Below are positions 1 to 12,740 of a DNA stretch of 64,000 nt, one piece after another. Under the pieces are notes generated by a model that saw only the letters and a program-made list of their open reading frames with translations, made no database searches and was not told the DNA's origin. A program made the translations under genes and the position numbers. The DNA comes from Todiramphus chloris collaris (lineage: Eukaryota; Chordata; Aves; Coraciiformes; Alcedinidae). The stretch spans positions 4,142,206 to 4,206,205 of the forward strand of contig JANVCC010000073.1 of the NCBI GenBank assembly GCA_025345505.1, written 5' to 3'. Within the stretch, counting starts at the first letter, position 1. The number at the start of each line of letters is the position of its first letter.

Positions 1-459
1 CGGAGACCAGTGGGGCACTGAGAGGGAAGGAGGGCAGTGCCATGGGTCTAGATTACCTTGAAGAGGAGAGAGGGACGGGTTTTATTTCAGAAGCAGGCAA
101 CCCTGCCATCCTGAGAGGAGACATTTGGGAGCCATGAGCAGCCTGGTGGCTTCCAAGGTGCTGGTCTGAATGACCCAGCTGCAGGGCTGCTCCGACCAAG
201 AGCTGGGGCTAAGGTAGGCAGCAGGGCTGCCTACACCCTACAGCCCTCCTGACCCCCTACAGCCCTCCTGACACCCTACAGCCCTCCTGACCCCCTACAG
301 CCCTCCTGACACCCTACAGCCCTCCTGACCCCCTACAGCCCTCCTGACACCCTGCCTTTCTGAAGCAGGTCTAGTTAGCTTGTTTACAAACCAAAATGTA
401 TAAAATAAGGAAAAACTATAGCTGAGGAAATTGAAAGGATCCTCAGCCTGCCTCCCAAA
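1..459. other. Left flank, no gene recognised
   Basis: Nothing coding is recognisable. The stretch contains the 19-bp minisatellite described separately and ends at the border of the CpG island. Confidence 0.5.
235..354. repeat. Minisatellite, 19-bp unit, six copies
   Basis: CAGCCCTCCTGA begins at 241, 260, 279, 298, 317 and 336, an exact 19-base period. Alternate copies carry GACCCCCTA and GACACCCTA, so the true repeat unit is a 38-base dimer. Confidence 0.92.
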
Positions 460-650
460 CCCAAATTGCCTCCGGCCCCCGCTAACCTGCCTGGGCCCCC
501 CGAACCCCGCCCTCCCCCAGCTCCCGCTCTCTCCGTTCCGAACTCCGGGCCGGGATTTCCGCATTGCTACCGCCCGGCCCCGCCCCTGGCTCAGAGCCCC
601 GCCCGCCCCAGCAGAGGCCCCGCCCCCGGACGTATCCCCGCCCACTATTT

Positions 651-740
651 TAGCCCCGCCTCGTAATAGCTCCGCCCACTGTCATAGCTCCGCCCACTGA
701 CATAGCCCCGCCCCCGGGCCTAGCCCCGCGCTGCCCCGGC
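651..740. promoter_or_regulatory. Tandem GC-box array, 18-bp period
   Basis: Units starting with TAGC at 667, 685, 703 and 721 repeat every 18 bases, with a 16-base unit at 651 before them. Each contains a GC box of the CCGCCC type (Sp1/KLF site). Further GC boxes lie just upstream at about 578, 597 and 618, and another near 741. Confidence 0.8.
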
Positions 741-1399
741 CCCGCCCCCGGGCCATTGACCCGCCCCGCCGGCCGTCCCACGCCGCCGAGGGCAGGTAAG
801 GGCTGCCGGGGGCTCCGTCCGTCCCGGGCTCCGTGGGGGACGGGCGCGCAGCCCCTGGGCCGGGCCCGGCGGGGGCGAGCGCCCTGGGTCCGTGCGGGGG
901 CACTCGGTGCGTCCCTGGAGCAGCCGCGGACGGGACCTCCCGGTCCCTCCCGGTCCCTCCCGGTACCGGCGCCTGTCGGCGGCTCGGTCCAGATCTCTCC
1001 CGCTGCCCGGGTGAAGAGAGAGCCCGCGGCGGGCGGTCAGGTGACAGCGGAGGTACCGCTGCCCTCGCTCCCTGCCGCCGTGGGCAGGCACGGGGCTGGT
1101 GCACAGCGAGCAGCCGCCGGAGCCAGCCGTGCCCGGTGCACACGGTTCCCGGGACCGGTCCGGGGCCCCTCCAGACCGGGAGGGGAGCAGGGACCTGCCG
1201 CCGGTGGGACCTTACGGCGGGCAGGCTTGGTCCCGCAGGCGTGGGGCGCTGCCGAACAGGCGGGAGCACCAGGTCTACCCGTGAGCATGGGAGCAGCGGG
1301 CAGCCCGCGGGCACAGCGTGCGGGGCAGGCGTCGATGCCTCGGCACTGGACGCGTGGGTGGGGAACATCACGGCAGGTGCAGGCGATGCTGGAGCAGCA

Positions 1400-1419
1400 G
1401 CTTTCCGTGCACGGAAAGC
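1400..1419. repeat. Perfect 20-bp palindrome
   Basis: The half site GCTTTCCGTG is followed directly by its reverse complement CACGGAAAGC with no spacer. It sits at the end of the CpG island and could bind a dimeric factor or form a cruciform. Confidence 0.9.
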
Positions 1420-1582
1420 ACCTTGTCCAGTAGCTGCGGGATGATGAGGAGGGTCCCTTCCTCTCCCAGGCTGGGACCTGGGGCCAGCGCTGCAGCCCCG
1501 GGGAGGACCAGCCTGGCAGGACCCTGCCTTGGCTTGGGGCACCCCACCCGTGACCCTGGGCAGGGCTTCGGGCTGTTACCCA

Positions 1583-1588
1583 AATAAA
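1583..1588 (+). terminator. Poly(A) signal AATAAA
   Basis: AATAAA is followed within about 30 bases by GT-rich sequence (tattttgtcttg, then gacttgtgtt), as at real cleavage sites. It would end a plus-strand transcript near 1605. No protein for that transcript was recognised. A possible last coding stretch, VQAMLEQQLSVHGKHLVQ, stops at TAG 1432-1434. Confidence 0.5.
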
Positions 1589-4500
1589 AGTGTATTTTGT
1601 CTTGCACCGGTGACTTGTGTTATCAAGGCCTTTGGCAGTGAGCCCTAGAGTGGTTTTGTGACCTTTATTAAGTAAAAATAAGTTTGTGAGGTAGCCGCTG
1701 GTTTTCAGAGAGGAGCTATCAGGCCAAAGATGCAGCCATGTTGTTGAGAAAATCTGATGTGAAATACTTCTTTTTCTAAAAAAAAGAAAATCCTACAGAA
1801 TAAGGGATATTCTGATGCTTTGTAGTGTGCTTTTTGTTACTGCTTCCTCAGTTCATATTGGAAGTTACTTGTGAAAAACCTGGAACATGAAGTATCACTT
1901 CCCTGTGATTTCTCCTACTTTTTTTCCTGTTATTTCCATAGCACCCCCCGCCCTCCATCCTGGTTTTATTTACTTCCTTATTCACGCTTCATTGTTGTAA
2001 ATAGTTGGCATGGCAACAAGAGCAGCATTTATTAATTTCTGCCCCCTTTGCAGTCAGCTCTCCCACGTGATCGATGCTGTTGTGTGAGTGATGGCAACCT
2101 GTGGCCATTGCTGTTTGGTTTATTACGTCTTTCTTGGATTTCTTTGTCAGGGAATAATTTTTTAAATCAAATGATTTGCAGTGAAGCTTATTCTTCTCAA
2201 GTGACCGTGCTGTGCTTCCTGTATCTCTGCCCCCAGGGCAGACCCAGGGTATGGTCGGGACGGTGGAGATCTGCCGTCCTACCACCGTGAAACTTCTGTG
2301 AGGGCATCAGCAGGCAAGGACCAGTTGGCTATGAGGGCTGGAACCATCTCCTTTATCCTCCTCTCCCTCCCTGTTCAACTTTTGGCAGAATAATCTGGGA
2401 AGCTCCACACGGGGACCCAAGTTTCTGCTCTCCTGCACAATTCTGTAATTGAAGCACAACCTTGTCTTTTCCGTTTGAATTCATAACTCGTGTCCCTTTA
2501 ATGGGCCTCCATCACTGGGAAAGAGGCAGCCCTTGCCACAGTGTGGCACAAGGTGGACAAAGTGTTCATTGTACAGCAGGCTCGCTTTGATTCCATTTAA
2601 ATCAATATTGTTATCTACGCTTCAGGGATGGAGGGGGGAGAAGGAGAGTAAGACATGTTTGCAACAGAGGGGGAAGGAGTGCCTGGCTGTCCTGGGGGGT
2701 CAGCAGGCAGCAAAGCTGCACGGAGAAATAAGTGCCTGTTAGTGACTCTGGAACCAAAGTCGAGTTGCCTTTCTGCAAAAGGGGAGCAAGCAGGCAGGGT
2801 AGGGAGAGCAGAGCAGCGAGGCTCGCCCGCGGGGGCCGGTGGGGTGCAAGCAGCGTTGGTTTCCGTGGCGTTTAGCACCACGCTCCGTCTTACGGCAGCG
2901 AGCTCAGCAGGCAAAGGGCTACGAAGGAACTGGGAGCCACGCATTTTTGACTTCTGAGCTCCCATCATGTTACAGAATCGGGGGGTTTTGTTGTTTGGTT
3001 TTTTTTTCAGCAAAATGCCTTCTGATTCTGAGGGCTCCTAACCTGCTCCAGGCGGGCGGTCAGGTGTTGCAAGCTCGGTGTTACTGGGGCATAACAAGCA
3101 GGGTCAGGCAGCAATTTGTGACACGGCACCACTGGAGGCAAACGTGGAGAAATGACGTTTGGAAGGAAACAAAGTTGAGGTCAGCAAGTATTTTTCAGGG
3201 TCAAAAATAAAAGCCAGAAGTTCTCATGGTTGCTTTTTCTTTGTCTTCCAGTCCTGCAGTTTCTTTGTTTGAACTGAGCCAAAACTTATCTTCCATGTCC
3301 CTCTTTTGTATCAAAAATACCCAGGTTCTGAGGAGGAGTGGGGACAGGGGATGATTAGTCTAAATACATAACCTTCGCCTGCAGTGGTCTAGCTTTAAGC
3401 TGCTAACTTCTCACTTTTAACTACCATACATTTATTTGTTGTTGCCTTTTCAAGTCATAACAGCTGAGAAGGTGCTTTTAGGAGTCTGCTTTTCATACCA
3501 CATGGCATCTAAAAACACTGCTCACAGGACAGACGAGTTTTTTAAAGCTGCTGTAACATGACTGGGCTGAGAGGAAACCCTGGACACGGGGATATTTCTC
3601 TGATGGAAATGTCAGTGCAGCAGAAACGCAGCACGACTTGCTTGAGGAGCGATGAACTGGCTCCCAGCTCAGCCGTGGGGACAAAGGTTTGTCACAGACT
3701 TATAAAGGGGGAATTTCAAATTCCAAAGCCAAGCGTGGTTAGTGGTAGAGTGGGAACACTTCCTTCTCACCTTCCCCCAAACCCCCTGCCTGCACCAGGG
3801 CTGGCTGGAGGTGGAGGGGGTCTGTCTGGGTGACACTTGGAGTAAGGCTTCTGAAATCCTGGCATCCTCTCTTGCGGCTGGGACATGACCATCCTTGTTC
3901 GGTGAGGTGTTAGAGGATTTCTGGGCGGCCCAGACAGCTGTGCTTGTTTATTTGTGCTCTGGCAATCTGCAGAATTACAGTGAACTACATCCTGCAGGAT
4001 AGCCACCACCTATGAAATAAACAGAAGTCTCAAATATTTAAACTACGGCGTTGGATTATCAGTTTATTGCCAGTAAAAGGCCTTATCGGCCTTAAGGAGC
4101 GTGAGTCACGCTTCTCCTCTGATGGGCTGGTTCTTTGGTGATGCTGGCTCTAGGAAATGGTGATTAAGACTGAGAAGCTCAGCCTTTTGTTTACCGTAGG
4201 TGGTAACCGTAGGATGGTTCATTACATTAAAAATGGATAAAAGGAAGTAAATTGTATGGAATGCAAATTCCACCCATGCTGTTCCTTGCTTGAAGGAGAT
4301 GGATAGAGTTTAGTGCAGGTAATTCCTCGTGTTACGGTTACATTGCATTGGGTAGAAATGCAGAAGGGAGAAAAATCCTTATGATCATTGTTTTACAGAA
4401 GGAAACTGAAGCCTTAGCAAAACCTTCTGTAATATTCTGAGTCTCATACCTTCTTCAGAAGCAGTGGTATTTCTGAGGCTGAGTGCAAATAAGCAGAGTT

Positions 4501-6596
4501 CGCTTGCTTCTAATGTGGTCAGTGGAGCATTTCCTCAATTATGCATTCCCCACATGCACTGAATAAGGGAGTTTACTCTTTTTTTTTGGCTTAGCATTGT
4601 ATTGTTCTAAAATATTTTCTGCTGGCTGCTCTCAAGGGTCTGGTCTAGAAACCTTCTAGCTCTGATAAATTCCTGCAATTCCTGTGTGCCTAAGAGCATC
4701 TCAGGGCCATTCTTGATCAATGGACATCCTTTGCTAAAGCTGCCCAAGGGGAGAAGGAGGAAAAAGATTTTAATAAAACAGCTGAGATTCCCATAGTGCT
4801 GGACATTATTGGAAAGTATAATGGGAGACAATGACTGAAACCAAGAGAAAACACCCAAGGCTGTGCTCGCAAGGAACTGAGCGGTATTTTTTGTTCTGGG
4901 TTGCACACAGGAGTAAAGAGCCATCCTCAGCAGGGTTAGAGCTGCTGTCCTCCAGCCTGCCCCTCAGGGCATCCAGAGCTGCCCTTGGTGGTGGTTACTG
5001 GTAGGCACCAGCTGCTCATCGTGGTTTCTGAGCTGGGGACAGCACACTGTGTCCCATACAGCCCTTGCTGAGCAGAGAAACAGCCGTATGAAGTCTGTGA
5101 TTTGCTGATCTTGAGTCATTTTGGCATTTGGAGAGAGGTGGGACAAAACCAGCCTGGGATTGCCAGAATTTGGCCTTGACAGTCACTGTGTGATGGTAAC
5201 AGATGTGTTCATACACGGACTGCTCTGGGAGACCACAACTGCCTGCTCTGTTTGAAGTTCTTTATCTTATCAGCTGTCTCTCATCTGAAGGCCATTTCTG
5301 TATGACTTAGTTGCTTAGCAGTGTTTTGGGTGGAAACAGTAGACCTCTTTTCTCTCCTTTCACTGGGACAAGTCAGACAAAATATTGCAGACAATGCAGC
5401 CACAGCATTTTTAGTGGAGTATATTAAATATATTCTCTGTTCTCACAGCTGCTCTTGGTCTGTGAAGGACAGGACAGTTCATAGCTACAAGTGGCGTACT
5501 AGAAATTATGAGAACATGGTGCACCTCGGAAGAGCTGTCGTGATGCTGTGGAGCTTCGCTTTGCAATGGTGAACCAAAAGGCAGGTATTTTATCTATTTA
5601 TTTCATGACAGTGAGAGATGTGAGCACAGAGAGGGAGAAAGAGGGGCAGTAGTGTGATTGTGGCCACAGGCAGAATATACCTGGGTCAGGGTGTCTGCTG
5701 TTCAGCCATCAGCTCGTACAGCGGGACAGCCCTTGGCTGCCTTGGGAGCACCTGAATTTCTGTGTGAAGGTTACACACTGACTGCACTCGCTGTTATCCC
5801 GCAGTGTGATACTTTAAGAGCAATGTCTGTGGTCTTGGGCAACACCATTCCTACCTGTATTATTTCACCTTGAGGGCTTGTCCGTGTCTAAAACGGAGCA
5901 CTTGCATCAGTCGAGCTGCCATGGGTCTAAGTGACACTCACACATCTGGCTGCCTCTGCCTTCTCAGCAGGACATCAGATGAGAGGAAGAGTGGGGCTGG
6001 ATCCTCCAGTAAGAGACAGCACACACTGATCACACACTCTGTACAGGTACAGCAGTTTTGGCTCTGAGTCTTTCTGGTGCTGTTAGCTACAGTGTATACT
6101 GGGAGCTGCAGCGTGGCTGTGGGTGCCAGGGCCACGTCCATCATTCTCAATACAATACTACTTTTGGATTTGTCCTGCCCTATGAGAGCTGTCTTGACTA
6201 ATAAGGGTACTGGGAAGTGTCCACACCTTGTGAAGCAAAAGGAGGTTATTTCCTTACATTGTGACAGGATGTGATAAAGGGGTATGGACAGAGGCAAGCA
6301 GCCTTTCCAGCTTGCTGCTATTTTCATCTGGCTATGAATAGCCTTGTGAGATCAGTATTATCTATTCCGGGTTTTGTTATGTTTTGGGTAGGGATATTTT
6401 CATATCTTTATTACATGGACCTATGTGCAGCTCCAGGTCTCAAAGAGTGTGGTGGGTCTGGATAGTCTTACATTGACCTGGGTGATGAAATTGGTGTCTT
6501 AAATGCTGTCATCATTTGTGGGTCCTGACTACCAAATTGGCAGGTTGAAGTTCCTAAATTCATCCTCTGCCTTTGCATGCAACGCAGCATCCAGTT

Positions 6597-6765
6597 AATG
6601 AAATCATAGAGTCAAAGAGGGAGTTGTGTTGGAAAGGACCTTAAAGATCATCTCGTTCCAACCTTCCTGCCATGGACAGGGACACCTTCCAACCAGGTTG
6701 CTCGAAGCCCCATCCAACTTGGCCTTGAGCACTTCCAGAGATGGGGCATCCATTGCTTGGCCCAT
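6597..6765 (-). mobile_element. CR1 LINE 3' fragment
   Basis: The sequence starts ATCATAGAGTCA and continues with GGAAAGGACCTTAAAGATCA and CCATGGACAGGGACACCTTC. This is the reverse complement of the CR1 3' end. It is diverged and 5'-truncated. Confidence 0.88.
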
Positions 6766-7839
6766 GGTGTGTATTACTAATCTGTGCACATCTCAGCACC
6801 GAGGAAGACGTGCAGCATTGGGTAGGCTCAGAAATCAGCACTGAGACTGGAGTGCCCCGCAGATGGTCTATAGATAATTCCTGTCTGTAGGCAGATGACA
6901 GCAAGAGCACTGAGCTGATACTGTGCATCTGAGCAGTTTGTGCTCGGGTTAGTTATGAAGAGCGTTAACATAGTTCTGTTTTGAGCTGAGGCTGAGTTAA
7001 ATCTCCCAGAAATAAAATGACAACAGCAGCACCAAGAGGGCGGCAGCCCCTTCAGCATCTGCCTTTCCAGAAGGGGCTGTTTCGTGTCTGCTGGTGAGGC
7101 AAGCTTTTCACTTTCACCTGATAAAACTATTTGAAAGAGAGCTCCTTAAAAAAACCAAGCAACTCCCCAGACAACACCATTCTCTACTGTAATGAAACAT
7201 TTCAAGAGAGAGGGTATATTAATGCAGGTAAGAGATCTGTAACATACCTTCTTTCATAAATAGCTCCTGCTGCTGCAGAAACCCCATGTGGAATTAGTCC
7301 AACTGTTTATTTTGGAAAGCACTCCAGAACTACACCTCCTTGAGCTTTTCCTCGCGGGCGCAGCTGCGTGCCCGTGACCTGCGTGGTCAGCAGGCTCCCA
7401 GTGAGAGGAGGCAGGAGCGTTGTCACCAGTAACTCTGCTGGGTTGGATCACGTGTGCTGGGACACGCTGTCCAGCACCAAGGAGCGAGGCAATGAGCGTT
7501 GTGCAGGCTGCAGGCTGGCTGAGCGTGCCTTCGCTCGCGGTGCCCCGGTGCAGGTACTCTCCCTGCAAGAGGATCTTGTGCTCCGCCGAAAAAGGTTGGT
7601 GCTCATTTGCCCCTTCCTTTCTAGGGGTTGGATGTTGGGTTGGTGGTGGGGCAATGCGTGTCTCCCTGCAGCTTGGGGCTTTGCTGAAGGGGGAAAGGGG
7701 CGGTTTTGGACAGATCACAAGTTTCTGCGTCTCGACTGGTGTCTGTCTGGATCCTTGCTCAGCACCTGGCCTTTCCCTGGCTGTCAGCTCCAAAACATGT
7801 GGGGCTGCTCTTCTCTCTGAGTGACTCTAAGGGGAGAGA

Positions 7840-8253
7840 CCTGACACTAATCTGGTCAGACCTGGGGCTGTTTAGCCTGCTGAAGAGAAGACTGAGAGGG
7901 GATCTGACCAATGCTTACCAATAACTAAGGGGTGGGCGTCAGGAGGATGAGCCACACTCTTTTCAGTGGTGCCCAGTGATACGACAAGGGGCAGTGGGCA
8001 CAAGCTGGAACCTAGGAGGCTCTACCTAAACACAAAGGGAAAATTCTTTAGTGTGAGGGTGCCAGAGCCTGCAACAGGCTGCCCAGAGAGGCTGTGGAGT
8101 CTCCTTCTCAGGAGAGGTTCCAAACCCACCTGGACAGTGTGATCCTGGGCCCCCAGCTCTGGGTGACCTTGCTGGGGCAGAGGGGTTGGACCAGATGATC
8201 TCCAGAGGTCCCTTCCCACCCTCACCATGCTGGGATTCTGTGATTCTGTGACA
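7840..8253 (+). mobile_element. CR1 LINE 3' fragment, about 410 bp
   Basis: It contains the CR1 3' UTR landmarks in order: CTGTTTAGCCTGCTGAAGAG, CTTTTCAGTGGTGCCCAG, GGCTGCCCAGAGAGGCTGTG, TGATCTCCAGAGGTCCCTTC and a terminal GATTCTGTGATTCTGTGA. It is a 5'-truncated insertion. Confidence 0.95.
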
Positions 8254-11200
8254 CCGCTCTTTGCTGGTGCACAGTCCAAGCAGCTGATGAGGGGAAGGTT
8301 TATTCTTTTATTACTATCCTTGTTAGATTTTTCTGCAGGTGATTAGAGCTCTCCTCTCCCCAAGGGGTTGGCAGGGCTGTTAGCTATGCCCCATGTGAAG
8401 GCTGGCATTGCCTATCTCTCTTCTGGCTGCAGAGCTGCAGCTGGGCACGGCTCACACCACCTCCTGACACCGCCAAACCAGTCTTGCAGGTAAAGATACC
8501 AGTGGTTGCCACTGGTGGGAAAAGCCTTTTTGCACCTAAACACAGCTCAGCAGTTCTGTAGTAAGCTAGATGAGGGCAGAGAAGGGTCTGAGGAATGACC
8601 AAGTGGTGTTACTCCCTGAGTAACATCTGGAATGAGTAAAGAACAAACTTCCTTCCTCTGGAAGAGAAACCGTGGCCATGACACAGGTCTGCAGCTTGGA
8701 GTAGGTGAGTTCAGAGTAGTCCTCACTGGGTTTTCTAGTAAAATGATGGGGGATATCAAGTGAAGCAAGCAAGTGGTGGGTCAAGAAAAAATAAGGGCAG
8801 ATACTTCTGCATTTAAAGCGTAGCGAGGCTTTGGGACTTTGGAGCTTTGAGGATATTGCAAATGTTTAAAATTAATGTGAGTTCAGAAAGTAGTTAGAAA
8901 AATCTGTGAAATGCAGAGACACTGCAAAACATCTCCCTGGACTCTCACTAGCCATGTGCTGTTAGCCCTCGTGGAAGATAAACTAGTGTGTTACAGGGAC
9001 CTTCAGTCCAGCCATGTATGGCCTTTCCTGTATTTTTTAAGCTGGACACTGAAAATCTGTTCCAAGCTAAGATACACAAATCCCAGTATGCCTTTTTAAT
9101 GGAACATGCCTTGCTTCCCCACCTGTGCTTGGGCTCTGGGTTTGAGAAGCTGCACAGTGGTGTAACACCATCACAGCTCTTCTCCAGTGGCTGGAACATT
9201 TGCTGCTTCTTGGGGAGGTGGCTACAAGAAATCAGAAGCTATTGCAGTAAGAGATGCAGCCAGTTACGCCACGTGGTAGGTCATGCTTCTGCTTGTCTGC
9301 ACACCCAGTATTTGTCAACAAGTGTGAGGTGTGTGAGTTGATCTCTGTGATGTTCTGTTCCTCAGAAAAGCTGTTAGAGGGAAGAAAGCCCTTTGGACAC
9401 CCAGCATGCTCTGCTCAGGTTTGCAGTAGCCATGATAATCCGCTTTGTCAGGACAAGTGGCAGGACCCAGCAGGGCTTCTCCCCTTGCACTGGGGCATTG
9501 TGGGGGTGCAGCGCCTGAGAGCAGCCTGAGTTTGTTCTGCACAGCATGCCTCAGCCTTTAAGCAGATGTCTCTAATCTGCACACAAACAATTCATTTTTT
9601 TCAAGACTCTTCATCTTGCTCCTATTGCCAGAGAGCAGTTCTCACCTAGGAGGGGTCTCTTGCTGGCTGGAGGGAAGGAGAGCGCAACTTTCTTTTTGCT
9701 TGTCACAGTTTGTCCAAAACCAGTTTACATCAGCAGGCTAAGAAAGGTGCTGGCACTTAAGAGGTCCCAGTCTAGGGTAACACCTGCCCCAGTGCTGCCC
9801 AGTGACTCCCATCATTGCCCTACGGCTCTGCAAGGCTTTTGTGCTTCCCTTCTGCGCCGTTTGCAGGGCTGGGCAGGGCACGCAGAAAGTGGCCCTGTCT
9901 GTGGGAGACCCAGAAGGTCGTGGCTTTCTTAGGGATCTGTCAGTCGAGGTGTTTGTACTGCATCCTCCCCGTGGGCTCAGAACTGGGCATTGACAAGGCT
10001 TTGAGAGGGGAGAGGATTATGTGCAATCTAACAAAGCAAATCAAAGCTGCGTGGTGCTGCTTAACGAGCGCAAGCGCGAGCTCTGGGATTAAGCGAGCTG
10101 GGGGAGCGGGCGAGGGTGAGGTGCAGCACAATGTGCCTGCCTGATAACGTGCTGTACATGTCACTTGATTTTTATCCTTCGTCTGTTCTGCCTGGAGACC
10201 CAAATAAACAAATAACACGCTCTCCCTTATCGCTGTCTACCTGAGTGGTTCCTGCTGGGGTTCTCCTGTTTCAAGCTTCTGTGGCATCCAAGACAACGTG
10301 GTGCACCCGTCAGAGGCTGCAAAAGCTCGAGTTGCAGCAGGGCCAGCTCCATGGTCCGTGTGGAGATCATCTCCCAGCCTTGGGTGCTCCTCTGGGCCTG
10401 GGCTGACAGCTTTGCAGCTCCTGAGGCTGCCAGAAAAACCTCCCAGTAGAGCGGGCTGCTGGGCCAGCTCGCAACCCCACAGCCAGTGCGTTAAGCGGTT
10501 TGATTTTTAACTATTTAAAACAAAAGGAGTTGGCTTGTTAGGCTTCTCTTAACCTTTTCCTTCTGAAGTAACAGTTCCAGTAAAATAAAACATTCTCGGG
10601 GAAGAAAAGGCTTTTTTTACAAAGACATAGCCTTCATTCTCTAATTGACTACCATGCTGATGAATAAATATGAGTCTTTGCTGAAAATGTTTTCTGAAGT
10701 GCTTTCAGCCCACACGCCATGGATTTGTTAAAAATAAATAACAGTTCTAGAGAAGCAATACTGTGAGAACGGTGTCCCTAGGTACTTTTTCAAAAATAAA
10801 ACCTGTCCCAGATATTTCTGTAAATGTCAAAGTAGGCTTGAGAGCCAGGGAGAGGAAACGGTTGGCACCAAGTGTGGAAGTGCTGTGCTAAGCTGGGTGA
10901 AATGCAGGTTTAAGCAGTGGAGATTCATCAGGGCTATTTATTGCTGTTTAAAGGCTGTAATTGTAGTGTGACAAGCACAGCCATGCTTCCTTCGAAGAAA
11001 AATGAAATGTTGCTTACTTCCCCTCCCAAAATGATTTTCAAATGCTTGGGGAGTTTTTATGACAGTACCCATTCTTTTTACGAGCCTTTTTGTGCCGTGT
11101 TCTGTGGTATCTCTTTGTAAGCATTACGGTCAATGTAAATCTCTGAAATGATGCCAAATGAGCAAAGTTCAATTTAAATGCTTGTGCTCAACTTTGGATA

Positions 11201-12740
11201 TGCCAGTGGAAGGAAGAGGTGCACTATGTGAAGACAGGCCAAAGAAGAGTGACAAAAACGATGAAGACCCCAGGTCCTTCAGGTTCCTCCGAGCTGGGGT
11301 TAGTTAAGGTGGAGGCTGCAAGGGGAGCATCCCCACGGCAGCTGGGACAGGCTGACCTCTATCAGGGAGAACTGGGTAAGCACTGAAATAGGTGGCCTGG
11401 GAGGGCTGTGGTTGCCATCCTCAGAGGGGCAGGTTAGACAGACAGAGAGTAGGGGCGATGCAGAAATTGAGGTTAGGGAATGGGCCTGAGGACTTTCAAA
11501 TCATGTTTGCCATGAAAGCTGGGATTTTTTCATTTTTAATGACCTGACTCCCGAGGCTGTGGCTTTCGGAGAAAAAGCCAAGTATGATGAAACTCACAGT
11601 CACCTGATGGGCTTGGCAAGAGTGGAAAAATCCCAGCTGGTGAGCTAGAAACTACCAACACGGACATGAGCAGAACTTCTGCTCCCTCGGAGGTGTGCCT
11701 TATTGCCCTCGAGTTAGCCAGGAGAGAGGAAAAGGAGTAAAGGAGCAAAGCAGCACAGGATTTACAGTTCCTCCACGCCCTGCAGCCTCTGGCTATTTCC
11801 AGTGTCTGTTGAAACACTAAGTGATCAGCGCCCGTGCTGTTTAAATAGCAAATGTCAGTGCAGCGTAAAGCCAAGTGCACACAGACTAGAAAATGAGCAG
11901 GCTCTGGTATTTTATAGCATATCACGCAGCAGTAACGCTTGTAGGTTGCTGTGCTGTCATTTTCCAGTGGCTTTACACAGGTTGGCTGCTTGTCCTCGGT
12001 CTCATTTTGGGCAGGAAGAAGTGTGAAAAAGAAGAATGGAGGTAAAAAGTGAGCGAGCAATTTGCTGATTTATATGCATATTTTGCTCGTAGCGTGCTGA
12101 GTCAACTGTTTACCTGTTAGTAGGAAAGCAGCTAAAATAAAATATTGTCTTGGTTAGGTTAATACCGCCCGAGGAGCTGGAGGAAAGTAGGGCAGCTTGT
12201 TTTGGAACTTGTGCTGAAGAACAAATAAAAACCCCCAATGTACACATGGGGTTGCCATATGTCACGCTTATCCTGAAAGGCATCTCCGGGTTATTTCTTT
12301 GCAGGGATGCTTGAACTCCACGGAGGCTGACTTCCCTGTTGAAGACAGCGCATGCCAGAGGTGCTGGGGTTGCTGCTGGTGAGAGGAGCTTCTGTGCCTG
12401 TCGAGGCGGGCGGCGAGCTCGCCCCTTCCCGTGCTTGCCTGTGTGATTGACGTTGGCTCCCAGATCGCTGCGACTGTGCCTGAGGAAAAGCGAAGGAGCA
12501 GAATTTTGCTGAGAGAATTTTCCTGGCAGGGGAAGACATGCAGCGCGGAGAAGCGTGCCAGCGAAGAGCCTGGAAGCGCGAGCCCAGGTGCTAACGCAAC
12601 TTCCACCCAAGCCATGCTGTTGTGAAGTCCTTTTTCTCCAGGCGCATCTCGCTGGGCACGCCGGGGCGGGCGGCACGGGGGCTGCCCATGGCATTGCTCC
12701 GGGCTGGGCTGCAGTAGTTCCTGCTGTGTCGTCGCTTCAG

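Larger units (their letters stand above)
460..1440. promoter_or_regulatory. CpG island
   Basis: This is a very GC-rich, CpG-dense stretch with many GC boxes at 578-750 and a clean splice donor (GGCAG/GTAAG) at 795/796. It is a CpG-island promoter. What it drives is not settled: either a short plus-strand transcript ending near 1605, or the SYTL2-like gene through a non-coding first exon spliced to 12741, or an unseen minus-strand gene to the left. Confidence 0.75.
1610..12740. other. Gene-free stretch, intergenic or first intron of the SYTL2-like gene
   Basis: No exon, RNA gene or long open frame of recognisable kind was found. It contains two CR1 fragments (about 6.6 and 7.8-8.25 kb), scattered AT-rich sequence and no CpG island. 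If the CpG island at 460-1440 is the SYTL2-like promoter, this stretch is its first intron. Confidence 0.5.

Noticed and set aside
682-1542. Long open frames on both strands in the CpG island
   Set aside because: High GC content removes stop codons. The peptides are Pro/Arg/Gly/Ala-rich, differ between frames and resemble no protein.
4370-4420. MIR-like snippet (ttttacagaaggaaactgaagc)
   Set aside because: Too short and isolated to call a SINE.
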